Positions 4,952 to 7,131 of a stretch of DNA of 7,131 bases are shown here, piece by piece. Origin of the DNA: Candidatus Hodarchaeota archaeon (GTDB lineage: Archaea > Asgardarchaeota > Heimdallarchaeia > Hodarchaeales > YT1-039); NCBI GenBank assembly GCA_016840025.1, contig JAEOTF010000291.1, positions 1 through 7,131 on the forward strand. The letters are read 5' to 3'. How positions within the stretch are numbered: position 1 is the first letter of the stretch; each line of letters opens with the position of its first letter. The translations under genes were made by a program, and so were the position numbers. The notes under the pieces were generated by a model. It ran no database searches and was not told the origin of the DNA. It saw only the letters and a program-made list of their open reading frames with translations.

Positions 4952-6661
4952 TTTGACAGGAATTTTAATTCCATTAAGAAAAGATAGTTTAAGAATCCTA
5001 GAGATACGTTCTGCTTCTATAATTGGTTTTTGTGTATCTGGATCTATAGTATAACAGGCACCGTCAATCATTCGTGTTTTAATCCTTCCTTGAGCTATTT
5101 TATGTCCTCTGAAATGAGGCGTATCCAATAAACCAACTTTAACAGATTGAGTCAGGATTTTTGGATCGATTAAGGGAGTTTCACTTCCCATCTCTTTACC
5201 TAATGCCGTAATTGCTTTGATTAAGGTGGCTGCTTCATTTTTCAATTCAAGTTTTCTTTCTTGGAGAACAGAATCATTGGAAATGTCGGGAAGTCCCATG
5301 AGACAGTTGTTTATGACTTTTTTAACAATTAAAGAACTTTTAATAATATCTTGTGATGTTGCTGCGTGATCTGCTTCGCAATAACTCACAACATGGACGA
5401 TACCCGGCTTTAAATGCATTGCTGTCTGGATAGAAGACGCTAACTGTCCTGTTGCCATGTCAAAATTCGCTGGGAAGCTAGGTAAGCCTGTACGAACCTG
5501 CTTAATCGAAAGAAACTGTTCATCATGAAGTGCTTCGATTAACTCAACCTTTGCAAGCATTTTGGCTAAATCCATGCGAGGTGACGTCAACATGGGTGTG
5601 TTAAACATGTATTGAGCGATATAAGTTTTAACTCCCATCTTTTTTGCATTGTATGCGGCTAGATAAGCCATTGCCACGGCCATACTATCAGGCGCATCTC
5701 GAAGTGACCAGTGATGAGACTCGTTGCTTTCTAACGGAATTCCTTTTTGGCCGTGCCATCGCATATTTTCTTGATTCTCAAAAATGGCTGCTTCCAATCG
5801 ACGCTTACTACGTCCATCAAGCTCACTATACCAATACAACGGAGTGGCTGACCACGCATTATTGATCGTTTCATAGAGTAATTTAGACACTTTAAGAAGA
5901 TCCCGTGTTCCTGAATAACAGCGGAGTAGTGGATAATTACCGGTGCGACTACGCTCATACAAAGATTCAAGGTCTTCTCTTTTTCGAATTGGGACTCCTC
6001 CCGCTCCCACTTCGTCGCTCATTTCTTCGGGACGAAAGAAACATTCTTGAAAATTTTGATCAGGCCCTATTGAGATTATATCTATGCATCGCGCATTTGC
6101 GATATGTTCAATTCCTTCTAGTGTGTCTTGTAGACTAGGAAGGCCAAAATGGGCTCTTAGAAGTGGGAATGGTCTTTGATATGCCAGTCGTTCTGAAATA
6201 TTTTGAGGAAAATCTTCTTCTTTTGCTATTCCTGCTTCAATTCCCCTTAAATAATCGAAAGCATCATCTGCAGTTGTGTTCCCATCAAAGATCTTGGTAA
6301 ATATTTCAGTTTGCTCTGCTATTCTGCAAACAGGGGATGTACCCCCAAAGATCCAGGTTTTAGACTGGAGTTTAGTAGTGACTTCAATCTTGGTTTTCAG
6401 CTTGTTAAACAGAGGAAGAACACTTTCAGGGGATAGTCGATAGCTAAGGGCTATTATGTCTGGGTTTAGCTCTTCAATTCGGAGAAGAATAGTCTCTATT
6501 GGATTTGCAGGTCCCATAAACTTCGTTTTATAGCCCACTTCTTCTGCAAGGCTGAGAAAGTTTAATACTCCTGCAACATGGACACATGAACCTATTGGAG
6601 CCCCTAAAATTTTCATATCGGGTTTAAGTATTTGTCTCTTCTCGCCTTTATTCGTATTCAA
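4949..6661 (-). CDS. Cobalamin-dependent mutase-like protein: B12-binding domain fused to a MutE-like barrel
   Basis: Residues ~16-145 form a B12-binding Rossmann domain resembling glutamate mutase small subunit. It has GSCVHVAG (24-31) for the GSDxHxxG loop, with cobalt-ligand His28 kept but Asp replaced by Cys26, then ALSYRL (71-76) and IFGGTSP (104-110). Residues ~190-570 follow glutamate mutase epsilon subunit: NFQEC (203-207), YPLLRCYSGTRD (243-254), a GIPLESNESHHWSLRDAP block, GVKTYIAQYMFNTP, MDLAKMLAKVELIEAL, and a C-terminal GLLDTPHF with ERI near 551. It should catalyse a radical carbon-skeleton or amino-group rearrangement with adenosylcobalamin in the cytoplasm. Glu171 and Lys326 of glutamate mutase have no obvious counterparts, so the substrate is likely different; a methyltransfer role is less likely. 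The start is TTG 6661 with GGAG 10 nt upstream, overlapping the preceding gene by 14 nt; ATG 6616 would leave the B12 domain intact but has no ribosome binding site. Confidence 0.8.
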   Translation of the reverse strand: MNTNKGEKRQILKPDMKILGAPIGSCVHVAGVLNFLSLAEEVGYKTKFMGPANPIETILLRIEELNPDIIALSYRLSPESVLPLFNKLKTKIEVTTKLQSKTWIFGGTSPVCRIAEQTEIFTKIFDGNTTADDAFDYLRGIEAGIAKEEDFPQNISERLAYQRPFPLLRAHFGLPSLQDTLEGIEHIANARCIDIISIGPDQNFQECFFRPEEMSDEVGAGGVPIRKREDLESLYERSRTGNYPLLRCYSGTRDLLKVSKLLYETINNAWSATPLYWYSELDGRSKRRLEAAIFENQENMRWHGQKGIPLESNESHHWSLRDAPDSMAVAMAYLAAYNAKKMGVKTYIAQYMFNTPMLTSPRMDLAKMLAKVELIEALHDEQFLSIKQVRTGLPSFPANFDMATGQLASSIQTAMHLKPGIVHVVSYCEADHAATSQDIIKSSLIVKKVINNCLMGLPDISNDSVLQERKLELKNEAATLIKAITALGKEMGSETPLIDPKILTQSVKVGLLDTPHFRGHKIAQGRIKTRMIDGACYTIDPDTQKPIIEAERISRILKLSFLNGIKIPVK

Positions 6662-7131
6662 TAGGCGGTATCTCCTGTAACTCGGCTAGGTCTGTTAGAT
6701 TTTCTTCGATCTCTTCTCGGATACCTGTTTCTACATAGCTTATAATCTCAAGTACTGACATCCCCGACAGACCTAAAGATTCACATGTTCGTCCTTCTTC
6801 CGAAAAATCAATATCATAAAACATACATATCAGATTTATAAAGGCGTCAATATTTGGAGTAGGAATATTAAGCGCTTTTCCTAGACTAGAAAGTGGTACA
6901 AGACCCGTCGGAACATCTTCAAATACATAACGGTGTTTTAATGTCTTAGGCGCACCAATTCCCGCATAATTTTCACTGCATTGGATAACTTCATAGAGAT
7001 TCTCTCCATGTGGTGAATTGTAGACTTTTTTTAACCACTCTTTTGCTGATATGACATTTGTTCCCAGTTTTTTACCAATTTCTAATCGCTCGGCATCCAT
7101 CCTTTCAAGGAATGCGCCAACACTAGGTGAA
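6648..7131 (-). CDS. Octopine/nopaline (opine) dehydrogenase family protein, C-terminal part
   Basis: Partial: the frame is open to the right edge (SPSVGAFLERMDAERL upstream and through the ATG at 7100), so the start and the N-terminal NAD(P)-binding Rossmann domain lie outside. What remains is the all-helical C-terminal substrate domain. Its hallmark is HRYVFEDVPTGLVPLSSLGK with IPTPNIDAFI after it, then the DFSEEGRTCESLGLSGMSV stretch, all conserved across the family. These enzymes reductively join an amino acid to a 2-oxo acid (or oxidise the opine back), with NAD(P)H. The last 14 nt overlap the start of the B12 enzyme gene, so the two are surely cotranscribed and translationally coupled. 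Which amino acid and oxo acid are used cannot be told. Some archaeal members have no known opine activity, so the name states family only. Confidence 0.85.
   Translation of the reverse strand, partial: SPSVGAFLERMDAERLEIGKKLGTNVISAKEWLKKVYNSPHGENLYEVIQCSENYAGIGAPKTLKHRYVFEDVPTGLVPLSSLGKALNIPTPNIDAFINLICMFYDIDFSEEGRTCESLGLSGMSVLEIISYVETGIREEIEENLTDLAELQEIPPIEYE

Noticed and set aside
5644..6138. Three open frames antisense to or offset within the B12 enzyme
   Set aside because: Strong MutE-like homology in the main frame accounts for the DNA; these are shadows.
1..7131. CRISPR array, tRNA or rRNA genes
   Set aside because: No regularly spaced direct repeats with unique spacers and no tRNA-like or rRNA-like stretches were seen; gaps are short and otherwise accounted for.

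Overview
The window looks like a piece of an AT-rich archaeal chromosome. All genes lie on the minus strand, so transcription runs from the high coordinates to the low ones. TTG starts are used or possible at several genes, GGAG-type ribosome binding sites are present, the OCA2/ArsB-like permease and the small PGY-plus-membrane protein have an archaeal flavour, and an IS607/IS605-type tnpB is present. An Asgard (Heimdallarchaeia-like) source would fit, but this is an impression; there is no rRNA or ribosomal protein to settle it.

Region 1 (7131 to 3869) is a metabolic cluster. It holds the C-terminal part of an octopine/nopaline (opine) dehydrogenase family protein, cut by the window edge. 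This overlaps by 14 nt a 570-residue cobalamin-dependent protein in which a glutamate-mutase small-subunit-like B12 domain is fused to a MutE-like barrel. A third gene follows after 129 nt: an unmistakable NAD synthetase (NadE) homologue whose ATP-binding SGGxDS loop has been replaced. Region 2 (about 3790 to 2031) holds a 12-TM-type IT-superfamily permease and a 63-residue single-span membrane protein. Region 3 (about 1901 to 1) holds an M20-family metallopeptidase. It is broken first by a frameshift in a 9-base homopolymer and then by a tnpB element inserted in its coding sequence. That tnpB is itself truncated just before its second zinc-ribbon half and last RuvC aspartate. Beyond it, at the left edge, a new frame starts that looks like the MerR-like HTH of an IS607 serine transposase, preceded by two tandem palindromes.

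Taken together, the dehydrogenase, B12 mutase-like enzyme, degenerate NadE, permease and M20 hydrolase could form a pathway handling an amino-acid-derived compound such as an opine or pseudo-dipeptide. No substrate can be read from the sequence. The mutase lacks recognisable counterparts of some residues that define glutamate mutase, and the NadE homologue cannot bind ATP in the usual way, so both probably do something other than the textbook reaction. The left part of the cluster is decaying under insertion of mobile elements.

Gaps between genes are all below 300 bases. They hold a shared promoter-like 19-mer upstream of two genes, a 10-bp inverted repeat pair, a 14-bp palindrome and two small hairpins.
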